From Fusarium oxysporum f. sp. lycopersici 4287 (lineage: Eukaryota > Ascomycota > Sordariomycetes > Hypocreales > Nectriaceae): a DNA stretch of 64,000 bases. The stretch covers positions 1,814,551 through 1,878,550 of the forward strand of contig NC_030996.1 in the NCBI RefSeq assembly GCF_000149955.1, read 5' to 3'. Shown piece by piece: positions 11,370-22,652 of this stretch. The notes under the pieces were generated by a model. It had not been told where the DNA came from. It worked only from the letters and a program-made list of their open reading frames with translations, and made no database searches. The position numbers and the translations under genes were made by a program. The first letter of the stretch is position 1. The number at the start of each line of letters is the position of its first letter.

Positions 11370-11741
11370 GTCGGACTGTGTGCTATTTGGCCGATCGTCT
11401 GTGCGACTGAATCTCGAAAAACAGCAGAGAAAACACCTCTGAGAAATGAATCACTATACCATCGCTTCGTCAATCACTATTCTGGCCTCTTGTTCGGCGT
11501 GTTTGACCGTTGTTATACGGCAGAAGGTAAGCCCGCTAGTGGTAAGCGGCCGAGGTTTGGCAGCGAGCCCGTGAAATTATGACGGCATAGTCACTCTCCG
11601 CAATTAATCATCACCAAAATATATTATTTAAGCACCTTGTCTACCAAAGGGCGTTCATGCGATATAAACAGCCGAAAAGCCCCTTCGTGTTACATTTACC
11701 GATCTTGTTTATTACAATACTATTCTCGTTAGCCTCTCAAA

Positions 11742-12641
11742 ATGTTTGACAACTTTGAACCTTTCGCAATCAAGATAAAGTCCAACCCGGACATCACCAT
11801 CAACGGCTTGAAAAGCGGCGAGCCCTCCTCCAAGCCCGCTCTTCTTCTCATCCACGGCTTTCCTCAAACACTACACATCTGGCATCGTGTCGCGCCTCGG
11901 GTTCTCGACAAGTACAACGTTGTGCTGATTGACATCCGAGGTTATGGAAAGTCCTCCAAACCTGGCGATGTAGCTTCGTATGCAAAGAGCGCCATGGCTA
12001 GAGATTGCATCGATGTTATGGACGCTCTAGGCCATACTGGGTCTTTCTTTGTCTGCGCTCATGATCGCGGCGCCAGAGTCGCGCATAAACTGGCTGTCGA
12101 TTATCCTGATCGCATTCGCAAGTTCATACTGCTTGACATCTGTCCTACACTGGCGATGTATACCAAGACGGATTTCGACTTTGCCAAAGCGTACTTCCAT
12201 TGGTTCTTTCTCATTCAGAAAGAACCTCTTCCTGAGACACTTATCACCGCGAAGCCTAGAGAGTTAGCAGAGATGTTCATGGGAGGTCGTCAAGGCGATG
12301 GGTTATCCATCTTTGAGCCGGAATGTTTTGAGATTTATGCCAAGAACTTGGAAGATCCCGCAACGGTTCATGCCATGTGTAATGATTATCGCGCGAGCGC
12401 GACGGTCGATCTGGAGGAGGCGCGAGAGGATCTGAAGCATGGTCGAAGGATTAAGAGCCCTTTGCTTGTTCTATGGGGAAAGCATGGGGTTATTGAGAAG
12501 TGCTTTGATGCTGTGAAGGAGTGGAAGGATGTTACTGATCCGGGTGTACTGGTCGAAGGTCGAAGTGTTGAGTCGGGACACTATGTTCCTGAGCAGGCAC
12601 CTGATGTTGTTGTCACCGCGATTCTAGAGTTCCTTAATTGA
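11742..12641 (+). CDS. Alpha/beta hydrolase with Asp nucleophile (haloacetate dehalogenase/epoxide hydrolase-like)
   Basis: Single-exon, 299 aa. The fold is clear: oxyanion motif LLLIHGFPQ (residues 34-42), IDIRGYGKSSKP, and AHDRGARVAH where Asp108 takes the place of the usual Ser nucleophile. Compared with bacterial fluoroacetate dehalogenase from memory, Asp108/Arg109/Arg112, Asp132 (LLDICPT), His153-Trp154, Tyr216 (CNDYRA) and His280 (ESGHYVPEQAP) line up with its nucleophile, carboxylate-binding arginines, general base pair and halide-pocket His/Trp/Tyr. The second pocket Trp (Trp185 there) falls in a GGRQGDG stretch without Trp. That argues against fluoroacetate as substrate and leaves another halo-acid or an epoxide of a small carboxylic acid. 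Divergent from a tartrate dehydrogenase. No signal peptide, so probably cytosolic. Family call firm, substrate open. Confidence 0.85.
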   Translation: MFDNFEPFAIKIKSNPDITINGLKSGEPSSKPALLLIHGFPQTLHIWHRVAPRVLDKYNVVLIDIRGYGKSSKPGDVASYAKSAMARDCIDVMDALGHTGSFFVCAHDRGARVAHKLAVDYPDRIRKFILLDICPTLAMYTKTDFDFAKAYFHWFFLIQKEPLPETLITAKPRELAEMFMGGRQGDGLSIFEPECFEIYAKNLEDPATVHAMCNDYRASATVDLEEAREDLKHGRRIKSPLLVLWGKHGVIEKCFDAVKEWKDVTDPGVLVEGRSVESGHYVPEQAPDVVVTAILEFLN

Positions 12642-15202
12642 GCGGTGGAGAGGGTAATATCAATAGATTTGACGATAAGATATTTTCAGGAAGTTGAATA
12701 CCCATATCCATTCGCGACGCGTATCGCGATCGAATTCGTAAAGGTAGGATCTTCTGACAAAAAAAAAAGGCTTTCCGAGACGCGCTCTTTTTCATTCACG
12801 TGAACCAGGCGAAAATTTTATTTCTGACACCTAATAAAATGAGGAAAAATCCAGACGCCAAAGAAGCATAAATCAAACGAGTTCAGCTAGAGGTGACACG
12901 AGACTAGCGTTGATGATCCGACGGAGGAGCAACGCGAAATTAAACAGCCAATATCTGAAGCCGTAGAGCCCTCGTGTTTCGGCAACCCATCTTTTGGGGT
13001 AACGATGGTCGGGTTGGCCGATCAGCCAAATTTGTCGTTACCAACAACGCTCAAAAACGGTGTCACCTTTCCAAAGGAGGGAATAAATTGTGAGAGGGCA
13101 ACGGTTATTAACGCAATTTTTTACATTCCAATGATTTTGCAGTGAATCAGAGGGTCAAAATCCCTAGCATCCCTTTGAGAGTGGATATCAGGGAATAGAG
13201 TGGAAATAGAAAACGTGCATCACTTCTATGTTCGGGAAGGCTTCAAGTTCAATGCATAAACTCAAGGTTTGGGTTGGGTTTGTCCGTTGCTGCCGAATCA
13301 CCAGCTAGATATCGATGAAGAGACAAGACAAGCCAATTAGAGCCCCTGGCTAGGTTCTGACATCAAAGAGGCGTTACCGATTCTGGAAGTGGCCTCCTCG
13401 CTGTGATGAGCAGTTTCTCTATAGGGTAGTTTTGCCTCCAGGTCCGATATCAATGATATGCGCGTAGTGATCGGGGGAGAGAAGGATAATCGTTCATTTT
13501 TCAACATCGTGATCGGCTTTCACATTCATCGAAAACATCTTTCTTCTTTTGACATCATTCACGTCACTTCACCTCGAAGAAGAATGTTGATCGCTGAAAG
13601 TAAACCGCGGGTTGACGACCTCACCCTCAGCTTTGACGTCAAAGCACATATCTCGATACAAGCTATCGATAAATTCACGATAATCCGAGATGCTTTCCCA
13701 TCTTGGAGTGGCGTTTCCAGACATCCAAATGGAGAATCGAAAAACAAGTACAGCTATCATATTAACAGGCATCTTTCTGGTATCGCATCCCCGACGATCC
13801 TACGGCGATGGCGATATCCGCTAAACCTTCGAGAACAAGAATGGTCACTGATCCTGCAGCTCACCTATGCAGACAAGGGTTAGACGTATGCCAATCTCCT
13901 GCTAGAACGTCTTGTAATCACCAACGGGGTGGATACGGTTGGCTGAGGGTCCTCGCGAAGCCTACACGCGGGCATGCCGCTAAGCAGGATACATGCACCG
14001 GGGACGTCACGATTAGCGGACCGTTGGTGTGGTTTTTTTCTGTACGCATGCTTGCTGCACCCAATCTAGGGCCCGCGTCGTGTCCCCGTGGTGCAAGGAA
14101 CGGCCAAGACATGCGCGGGCAGGGCAGACAGCTGAGGGATGGATCGCCGAGACGGAAGGCGTTTTCTGGGCGTCCAGGTAAGCAGCAGCAGCCGTCTGGG
14201 CGTTCAGGGCAGAACGGCCGAGATGACGGGTATTCCGGAAGATGCCTTCTTGGTACTCGGTATATAACAGCTTGGCGCAGACTTGGCAAACGGTAAAAGC
14301 TGCCGTGATGGTGTCTAGAGCTGGACATGAGATGGTGGCGATGGACATCTCTCGCGATGAGGTTCGGATCAACTGGGGGAATTGATATGCAAGAATCTAA
14401 CGTAAGGTTTAAGCTTAGAGATAAGTCTAGAGCTGAATGATGGAAGCGCCAAAAAGGAATTATTCATGAAACTAGTGATCTACAATTCTCTATACAGATA
14501 CCGAATTCAAGACTCGGTTTACCAAAACGACATGGTCAGACACTCGTGAAGGTCTCATCCGTTCGCCGAGGGAGCGGGTATCATGCGTACGACAGTCAAG
14601 GATGTCGCAACAACGAACAACTTCACGTGCATTAGACAAAGCGGGAATCGGAAATGTCAGGCCAAAAGAAACTCAACGACACCCAAAATGATAATAACCC
14701 CTGTCGGTAAAGAAAAAGTGGCCAGCAAAAGGACCCAATAAACAGAGGTAGTGCGTACTAGTGTCTGGGGTGCAATCTATCCAGTGAGATCTCTCCATTT
14801 CCCCATGTGGCCGTTTCAAATGGCTCTGCACGTTTCGCGCGGGGAGATGGGACTTAACGGGGAGAGGGTCTAGATTTGGTAAGAGAACAGGGCCTGCGAT
14901 AATAACTGCGATCTAACCAAGAAGAGAGACCGAACAGTGGAGTATCTCGGGCGAGAGCTAGATTTTACACTTCAAAGTTCAAACGCTGCGAGGAACTGGT
15001 GAATCGACTTGCTAAGGGTACGATTTGCCAAGACTCCTAAGCCGAGACGATGGATTCGAGCACTGTAAAATCGGAGGATGTCCGTGTTACAGAGCAGCAA
15101 TGGTGATACAGATTACAGCGGGTAAAAGGTTGTATTTTTTAATCTTGTTATTGCTTGGATTGGGGGAGATTTGTTATGTCTGAGAACCCAAGTACGCATA
15201 TG

Positions 15203-15208
15203 CACGTG
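15203..15208. promoter_or_regulatory. CACGTG site inside palindrome TGCACGTGCA
   Basis: E-box in a 10-bp palindrome, about 0.8 kb upstream of the phosphate permease start. CACGTG is the core bound by Pho4/NUC-1 type bHLH regulators of phosphate genes. Confidence 0.35.
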
Positions 15209-15501
15209 CACATCCTCATCTTCAATGCAACAGCAAGCCCAGCAATAATAAGCATACTTTTGTGCTTGTGAATAAACTTACTTTCAAGCATTTTTCCAAC
15301 TCTAAAAAATCTCTGCAGGGTTTTTTTACCCACGATTTGAAAAGAGAGCACGCGACTCGCCCAGAAATCAGCTTCTAGCCAAGCAGTGTCACCGATCGCT
15401 TGGCCATCTCTTGTCCCGCAGTGTGTGGCGTAGCCCCCCATGTGCTTTTGACCCTCAAGAAAACAACCAATCAGAGGGGAGAATTGGGGTTGGAGATCTC
15501 G

Positions 15502-15507
15502 CACGTG
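15502..15507. promoter_or_regulatory. Candidate Pho4/NUC-1 site GCACGTGGG
   Basis: CACGTG with the flanks of the strong Pho4 consensus, about 0.5 kb upstream of the phosphate permease start at 16011. Phosphate-starvation control is the natural inference. Confidence 0.45.
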
Positions 15508-16010
15508 GGGTTTTCGAGAGAGGTGATAGGGTTAATATGCTTAATTCTTTAGTGCCCATAATACTCCACCCAACTTCGGCCGGGATCCAAAAGCGGCAAA
15601 CACTCACGATGGGTGTGAAGGCGTGAAGCCACCGTGTAATCGGTAGCCAGATCGTCTCACCGAAGAGAAACACAACACGCAGTGGCTCCAGCTTCTGGAC
15701 CTCCCTCCTTCGGTGGGCTGGGTGGGGGGCGTGCGCACGGAACTACTGTAAGCTTAGGGACCTTTGAGTTTTTAGCCTCTTTGGCAGGGGAGCTCAACGA
15801 CCCATGGATAACTTTTTTTAATGTTTCGGTGGTACTGCAGAAACCTTTAAAGTCTCCCCTCCAGGACCCCGAACTCTGAATCCTGTCTTTCCTTGCTCGA
15901 GCATCCCTTCTTCCATCCCCTCTCCGTCTTCACCAAAGAAGCAAGCTTCATACAGCTTAGCTACCTTTCTTTTACTCCCCCTCTTTTACACAATAGCCAG
16001 ATCCGTCACA

Positions 16011-17948
16011 ATGGTTCTCGAGGCTTACACTTACGTCTTTGCCATTGGCAGTTGCTTCGCTCTGCTTGAGGCCTACAACAACGGTGCCAGTATGTGACCC
16101 CTCACCTGCAGTACAGCATTTCACAGATGATTGACAATTTTCTTCACAGACGATGTCGCCAACGCTTGGGCTACCAGTGTCTCATCGCGCTCCGTCACAT
16201 ACCGAGGAGCCATGGTGCTCTGCTGTATCTTCGAACTCCTCGGCGCCCTAACAGTCGGTGCCCGAACCGCCTCGACAATCAAGAACGGCATTATCCCCAT
16301 GGAGTCGTTCCGCGACAACGCCGGTGTCCAGCTCCTCGCCTTCGCCTGTGCCTCTGCCGGTGCTTCCATCTGGGTCATGTGGTGCACCAAGCACAACGCC
16401 CACGTCTCCTCCACATACTCGCTTATCTCATCGCTCGCTGGTGTTGGTATCGCTACTGTTGGTGCTAGCAAGGTCGAGTGGGGTTGGAACGGTGGTCAGG
16501 GTCTCGGTGCTATCTTTGCTGGTCTCGGTATGGCTCCTGCTATTGCTGGTTGCTTTGCTGCCATCATCTTCTCCCTCGTCAAGATGGGTTGTTCATGTCC
16601 GAAAGAACCCTGTTCCTTGGGCTGTCTGGACCTCTCCCTTCTTCTTCCTCATCGCCGGTACCATCTGCACTCTCTCCATCGTCTACAAGGGATCTCCCCG
16701 TCTGGGACTCACTGAGAAGCCTGCTTGGTACATCGCCGCCGTCACTCTCGGTGTCGGATTCGGTCTCTTCGTGCTCTCTGCCATCTTCTTCGTTCCCTTC
16801 GTCCACGCACGTGCGTCATCAAGAAGGACTACACTCTCCGCTGGTGGGGATGCCGTTCAGGGTCCTCTTCTGTTCAAGCGCCCCGCTCCCCCTGATGCCG
16901 AGAACGCTCGTGTCCCCAACTACGCTGTCGTTCAGCACGGTGCCGAGGACGATGATGTCTCCGTCTCCCAGGAGTCTGAGGACCCCAGCCCCAAGAAGAT
17001 CAGCGATGATGAGATCACCCCCGCCGCTGCCCCCAGCTCCGAGGTCAACGAGAAGCAGCACCTCAACCTTTCCGAGTCTACCCAGGAGGATTACCAGAAG
17101 ATGCTTAAGAAGGCTGAAGACAAGCACCACGCCAACCTCCGCAAGGGCAAGGGACCTCTCGGCTGGGCCATGCGCACTCTCCACGCCAACCCCATCGGTG
17201 CCGGTTCTATCCACGAGACTCACAACCTGATTGCCGTCGTCAAGCGCATCCCCGCTCAGATCGTCGTCGCTCTTATGTATGGTGCTCACTACGACATCCA
17301 CACTGCTCAGATGGGTATTGAGGCCACCCCCGAGGGTCGCCGTATGGCCCGTGTCTACGAGCATGCTCCCAAGTACGCCAACGAGGTTGAGTACCTGTAC
17401 TCTTTCGTCCAGATCATTACTGCCTGCACTGCTTCTTTCGCTCACGGTGCCAACGATGTCGGTAACGCTGTCGGTGTTTGGGCTGGTATGTACGCTGCTT
17501 GGCACTCTGGCAAGCCCGCCGAGAAGAAGGCCGAGGTTCCTCTCTGGCAGATTGGTATTGTCGCTGCCACCATTTGCATCGGTTTCATCACCTACGGTTA
17601 CAACATCATGAAGGGTAAGTCTCAATCATATCGTCTCTTCTGAACAATTACTAACTCTCACTAGTTATGGGTAACAAGATCACCTACCACTCTCCCAGCC
17701 GTGGTTCCTCCATGGAGATGGGTGCTGCCATCACTGTCCTCGTCTTCTCTCAGTACAAGCTCCCCGTCTCTACCTCCATGTGCATCACCGGTGCCACCGT
17801 CGGTGTCGGTCTCTGCAACGGCAGCCTCAAGGCCGTCAACTGGAAGCGAGTTTTCCTCCTCGTCTTCTCCTGGATCATGACCATCCCCATCGCTGGTCTC
17901 ATCGGTGGATGCCTCATGGGTCTCGCCCTCAACGCTCCTCACTTCTAA
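16011..17948 (+). CDS. Phosphate permease PHO-89/PHO-4 type (Na+/Pi symporter), reading frame broken by indels
   Basis: Exons 16011-16089, 16150-17614 and 17665-17948. Product about 608 aa. N-terminal and C-terminal PHO4 domains carry the paired GANDVANA-like motifs: NNGANDVANAWATSV after the first splice, and FAHGANDVGNAVGVWAG near 17440. They are separated by a hydrophilic acidic loop at about 16900-17130. It should import phosphate with sodium at the plasma membrane. The frame is not continuous: an extra G in the GGG at 16586-16588 shifts it, a second change lies at about 16812-16814 just before VIKKDYTLRWW, and an extra base lies in 16848-16851. The exon total is one base off a multiple of three, which agrees with the net shift. 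Either an assembly error or a recently dead gene. The opposite-strand frame at 16819-17625 is a shadow. Confidence 0.8.
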
Positions 17949-19048
17949 ACATCTCACTCACAATTTCTGATACCTTTGAGAGCTTGACGCTCTATCGTTC
18001 TTTTTGATTACATGCAACAATCATTTGGGGATTGGGATGAAAATAGAGAAGCGGACTGCATAGAATACCGATGTCAAAGCTGTTTATAGTACTTTATACC
18101 ATTAATTGACGGAGATTACTCTCCTTTACAATACTTATTTCGCTCTCTGCCTTTGATCCCTCAGTGACCTCTGTAATCTATGTCTCGACCTGAACTTAGA
18201 CAGCATTTGGTTCTTCACCGCGCTGAATGATCTACAACAAAGTGAACCTTGTGGCTGTCTTGTACTCTTGCGTCACAAGACTGGCAAAGTCAGCCACTTA
18301 CAAAGCGACAGTTTGTACATTGCCATTGTCACGCGACCAAACATTCTCAATACGAGGTGAAACCACCGGCAACATCTTGAGCTATGTCGTTTAAGCCCTG
18401 TAATTGGTGACTCTTGGCAGGAAATGTGGGATAAGCTGAGATCTTGGCAAGCCCTTGACATCTTGGCGTGCTGATGGCTTTTTCTATACACCCTCACTCA
18501 CACCGGTCACTTGGCAACATCTTGGCGCATGGACTAATCTTCCGTAGAGTCGTATCATGATCAGCCATCGAAGTTTCTATGTGTTCTTCCATGATGGGGT
18601 CCGTGACAATCCCCCGCAGTAGCATCATGCGTTCTGTAATCTGGCCGATGGCCAAGCACCGAGCCAATGGTCAACTAAGTACCGCAATTGTCGTGTCGCA
18701 TGAGGCGGAAATTGTAAAGTTACTTTCTCGTCCGTGTCACTGCCGGATATTACTTTCATGCGAGCGGAACAATTCAAGTCCGGCGAGGTCTCACGTGATA
18801 ACCGCAAGACTATCAACACGAATTGATGCAAGTCTACTTGTTAATGATGGTAAAGTTGATCTAAAGCCATTAAGAAGAATTGAAGCAACTTTAGAAAAGA
18901 TCATGAGGTAGGAAGTGATTATTTGAACGACTTTGTATTAACTTATGATTATTACCTCTATGCTAAGAAAGAAGACATTGATGTATTATAGAAAACAAGA
19001 AACCAGAAACCAGAAACCAGAACGCCTATATCAAGCTTTTTGAACTCT
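17949..19048. other. Intergenic between convergent genes
   Basis: 3' flanks of the permease and the UDP-sugar dehydrogenase. A 7-bp unit (CCAGAAA) is repeated three times near 19000-19020. No gene recognised. Confidence 0.5.
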
Positions 19049-20421
19049 CTATTGGCACCACATCTGCACGGGAACAGAGATCTGGTCCAAGACATCAAAG
19101 TCCATACCCCACTGCTTGAAGCTGACAACGATCATGTCAAAGTTCTCAAGCTCCTCCTTGTTCCAGTCCTCATCAGCCAATCGGGGAATCTCGGGAACAG
19201 CGGTCTGCTTGACGAGAGAGTCGGCGAAGGTGACATCCATGGAAAGCTTCTGAAGCTCCTTGGCGAGCTGGAGACCAGGAGAGTTGACGAGATGGTCCTG
19301 TCCGGCCTTGAAGCCCATGCCGACAACAAGGATTCGCTTGCTGAGCTCAATACCGGAGTCACGGCGCTGAAGCTTGCTGGTTCCGCGAAGCTCATCGACG
19401 ATCTTCTGGGCCTGGGTGGCAGGGCGCTTGTTCATCTTGTCGGCGCAGGCCTCGAGAAGAGGGAACTCGCAGTTGGAGAGGAGGTAGTAGGGGTTGACAG
19501 GGATGCAGTGACCACCAACACCGAGACTGGGAGTGTAGGGCATGTAACCGAAGGGCTTAGTGGCAGCAGCACGAGACACCTCGAAGGCGTCAATGCCAAG
19601 ACCCTTGCAAGCGTCGGCCATCTCGTTGGCATAGGCGATGCACATCATGCGCTGGCAGTTCTCGTAGAGCTTGCACATCTCAGCAACCTCAGGCTTGGAG
19701 ACAGGGACAATGCTGTCGAAGACGCGGCCATAGAGACGGACAACAGCGTCGAGAGATCCAGGGATGACATCATCGAGGCCAGAAACAACCTTGGGGATGG
19801 ATCGCATGGGAGGCTCAACACGGCCGGGGTCAATGCGCTAGTTCTTGTTAGTATAAGTCATGGTAAGATAGTGTAGATGGTTCGGCTTACCTCGGGAGAC
19901 ATTCCGGCGAAGAGACCCTTGGCCTTAGCAATGGGGCCAAGGAGTTCGCGAGTGAGGCCGACAGAGACAGAGCTCTCAATGACAACAGTGCAGCCAGGAC
20001 GAGCCCACTGCTCAACACGGCGAAGAGCAGAGCGGAGATAAGACAGATCAATGGTCCTGTCAGAGCGAAGAAGGGTAGGAACAGAGATAAGGAAGTGGGT
20101 AGCGTTGCCAAGATCAGACTCGTTGGAAGTGAAGGAGACGTTGGGTCGAGCACTGAACTCTCCCCTGAGGAACTCAAGACGATCTTCAGAGATGTCAAAG
20201 CCCATGATCTCGTACTTGGAAGAGAAAGAGTCAACAAGACCAGTACCAACGAAGCCAACGCCGATCACTGCGACAAGAGGAGTAGCCTCAGTGGGTGCCA
20301 TGATAGGCTTGGCGGGTGAAGTATTGGCTGCATGGCTCTGCTTGGTCTTGGTCTTGGTCTGGTGGGGGAGAACCTTGCTGCGAGGAGCAGGTCTCTGGAC
20401 AAGATTGGCAACGATAGGCAT
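19049..20421 (-). CDS. UDP-glucose/UDP-N-acetylhexosamine 6-dehydrogenase-like protein
   Basis: Exon 1 20421-19891 and exon 2 19837-19049, with a 53-nt intron with GTAAGC, ACTAAC branch and CTAG acceptor. 439 aa. The N-terminal Rossmann motif is VAVIGVGFVGTGLVDSF at about residues 50-66. The central domain has MCKLYENCQRMMCIAYANE, and the catalytic Cys is in SLGVGGHCIPVNPYYLL. The C-terminal UDP-binding domain has RILVVGMGFKAGQDHLVNSPG. The family oxidises the C6 hydroxyl of a nucleotide sugar twice with NAD to give a uronic acid. Sequence style is nearer the WecC/UDP-ManNAc branch than the classic UDP-glucose enzyme, so the sugar is uncertain. The first 40 residues are basic and Lys/Thr-rich; Met at 20301 is an alternative start. 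Probably supplies an acidic sugar for cell surface or secreted glycans (inference). Confidence 0.8.
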
Positions 20422-22652
20422 TGTTGATGTAAGAGTGTGTGGATAGTGAGACAGAAGATGTGATAATGGGAGAGTGAGACAAGGAGGGGAGTGAAGAGTG
20501 TTTAAAGTACTCTGAAGAGATGATTATGTTGATGAGATGAGTGATGAGAAGTGAATTAGGCTGCTGGAAGCTGTCTTCTTATAGACTGTTAGTTGATACT
20601 GAAAACGCTTCCTGATCGAAGATTTCGCTCCATCATCTCCATACTCAACCAAAAGCAGAAACTTTGAACAATTTTTCGATGAGAGCTATGAGCAACCAGT
20701 CTAGATTCGGCAGCATTAGGAATAGTCGAACGGACTATCTGTCGACCCAAGTTTCTTAGTCCAAGATATTGCAACCCTCCCTTGATGAATCTCGCCCCGA
20801 GAGGACGAAAAGCCCGTCCGAATAGGGAAAGGTAGGCTTCTTCGATTCGATATGATTACCTGCACAGCACAGACATAGCGGCGGCTCCCGCAGCCACTGT
20901 GTGGGTTGAGCACTATCGCGTTCGGAGCAAAAAAGTGGCGATAGTCCCGGCCGGCAAAGAGTGCTAGTGGCCCTAGTGTGCAAGCGAGGAATGCAGTGCC
21001 AAGCAGAAATCCAATCCTATTACATGCCACTGGCAGTGGCAATAGCATTCCGGCACATTATGATATATTACAGTTATTTTAGAGTGCAAGCGATTCACGT
21101 GCGATCGACCTTGTGCTGGGGCATAGGTTGGATCGATCGGGGGCACCATGCTTTGGAGATCCAGTGCACAGACTCGCGCGTGAGCTAAACACGATTAATG
21201 CCAGATCAGTTTGTGTTTCTTCAGGTTTAATTGACACAAATCAAGGAAATAGCAGGGCCATACCATAAACAAGTGAGGGGTTGTGCAGCAGTGACATTCG
21301 GGCCTAGGCATCTATTCCCCTTTCCCCATCGTTGCGCTGGATGTGGACCCAGACCCTGAGATAACTCTAATGGCCTGCCAAGGTAAATCACCACTTAAAC
21401 AAAGGCCCGACAGTCGACCTAACAAAAAACAGACCGTTCTCATCGTTTTACCCCTACAAATGGCGCAATTGGGGTAAGCCACTTATCACATACCTGCCTA
21501 AACCTGACCTGTCACATAGACCCAACGCTCTTTCAACGTGCAGATGCAGGTGCAGTGCATGGGAAACGGGGATCGGCGCCTTTGTTCCTGGGAGGATGGG
21601 CACATGGCAGTTGTTTTCGGCAGGTCTGTCGTATGATGAAGGGTTCGGCTTTTCATGCCATGTGGTAGCGAAGTGTTCTAGAGTTGATTCAGAGTTTAAG
21701 AGGATGCTGCCAAGCATACACTTGTCATGTTTTCTCCAACTGAAGGGGACTTTTCACCCGGGAAGGGGTCTTCAGGGGACCTTTTGATTGCATGGATGCA
21801 GACTTTCTTGACTATCGTACACAATTGAAAATACTGTAGAAAGCTCGCTTAGTTGCCTAAACGGGATCCCTCCCCGAATCTCATCGGTCGAACATATTCC
21901 GCCGACGTAGATAGAGCCGTTCGCCATCAAATAAACATACCTAGCCCACGGCATTAATCAGAGCTAAACTAGACCATCTCTAGCTAACGACAACGCCATG
22001 TCTTTCAATCTTTGTCTCTGAAATTCAGCGAGGCGTGGCGGCGTGGCACACGGGACACGCGGGACAGAACGCCCATTCCGGATATCGCAGGAATGTCAGT
22101 CTAAACGACACACTCCACCCGTTTGACCACCCATGATGAAAGGAGCAATGATCAACGAAACCAGATTCATCTCGACGTTGATGGAATTGTTCCTGGAAGT
22201 TGCCACCTTCAGTATTGATCTGCTTTCAGGCTTTTAGGGAGTAAGAAAAAACTTGGGACTTTGAAACAGGGTGCCAAAATTGCCTGGTCTAAAGGCCCGC
22301 TAAGATAGACTAAGCTTTCGTAAATCTTTTCGTCCCTTGTGATAGAGATCCTAGGTTTTTCTTTTTGTCTCCCCTACCCTGTCCATAGTTTCTTCAGGAA
22401 AAAACGTGTAGGATGCATGGCACGGCCAAGTTGGTCGAAAACGGCCCAGGGAACTGGAATTCGACAGGGGCGAAGCCAGGATTTCAATACTGCCAAGGCC
22501 CTTTACCTGTTGTCATGATGGGGGGACCTTGTTTGGATGATCTTTTTGCCTCGAGTGAGCTGTTGATTTGAAGGCCATGTCTTGAATTCCTCCCCTCGTT
22601 TCTCCTTTGTTTCGTTCAGTTCTTTTCTCTACGCCTTTTTTTTTTCTCAAAC
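20422..22652. other. Intergenic between divergent genes
   Basis: About 2.2 kb between the start of the UDP-sugar dehydrogenase and the start of the chitin synthase. Several short frames have no family features. A pyrimidine-rich leader precedes 22653. Confidence 0.5.

Larger units (their letters stand above)
11138..11741. promoter_or_regulatory. Shared divergent promoter region of the dehydrogenase and hydrolase genes
   Basis: 604 bp between two divergent start codons. It holds several short perfect dyads built from CCG/CGG and CTTATC/GATAAG elements, listed separately, and an A/T-rich stretch with TATA-like sequence near 11620-11640. Frames across 11188-11582 overlap these dyads and look non-coding. 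Co-regulation by a zinc-cluster protein and a GATA factor is inference. Confidence 0.45.
12642..16010. other. Long intergenic region upstream of the phosphate permease
   Basis: About 3.4 kb. Overlapping frames on both strands at 13458-14372 disagree with each other and show no family features; the 13900-14330 part is relatively GC-rich. Two CACGTG sites near 15.2 and 15.5 kb are listed separately. Pyrimidine-rich DNA at 15900-16000 is typical of the leader of a well-expressed fungal gene. Confidence 0.5.

Noticed and set aside
11188..11582. Short frames in the divergent promoter
   Set aside because: They overlap perfect dyads and have no start context or homology features.
13458..14372. Overlapping frames of 119-162 codons on both strands
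   Set aside because: No family features, conflicting frames, GC-driven openness.
14756..14790. Possible mimp-type MITE end (GGGGTGCAAT)
   Set aside because: Only about ten bases match the terminal repeat and no partner repeat was found nearby.
16819..17625. 268-codon minus-strand frame opposite the phosphate permease
   Set aside because: Antisense shadow of strongly biased codon use; the plus strand has clear PHO-4 motifs.
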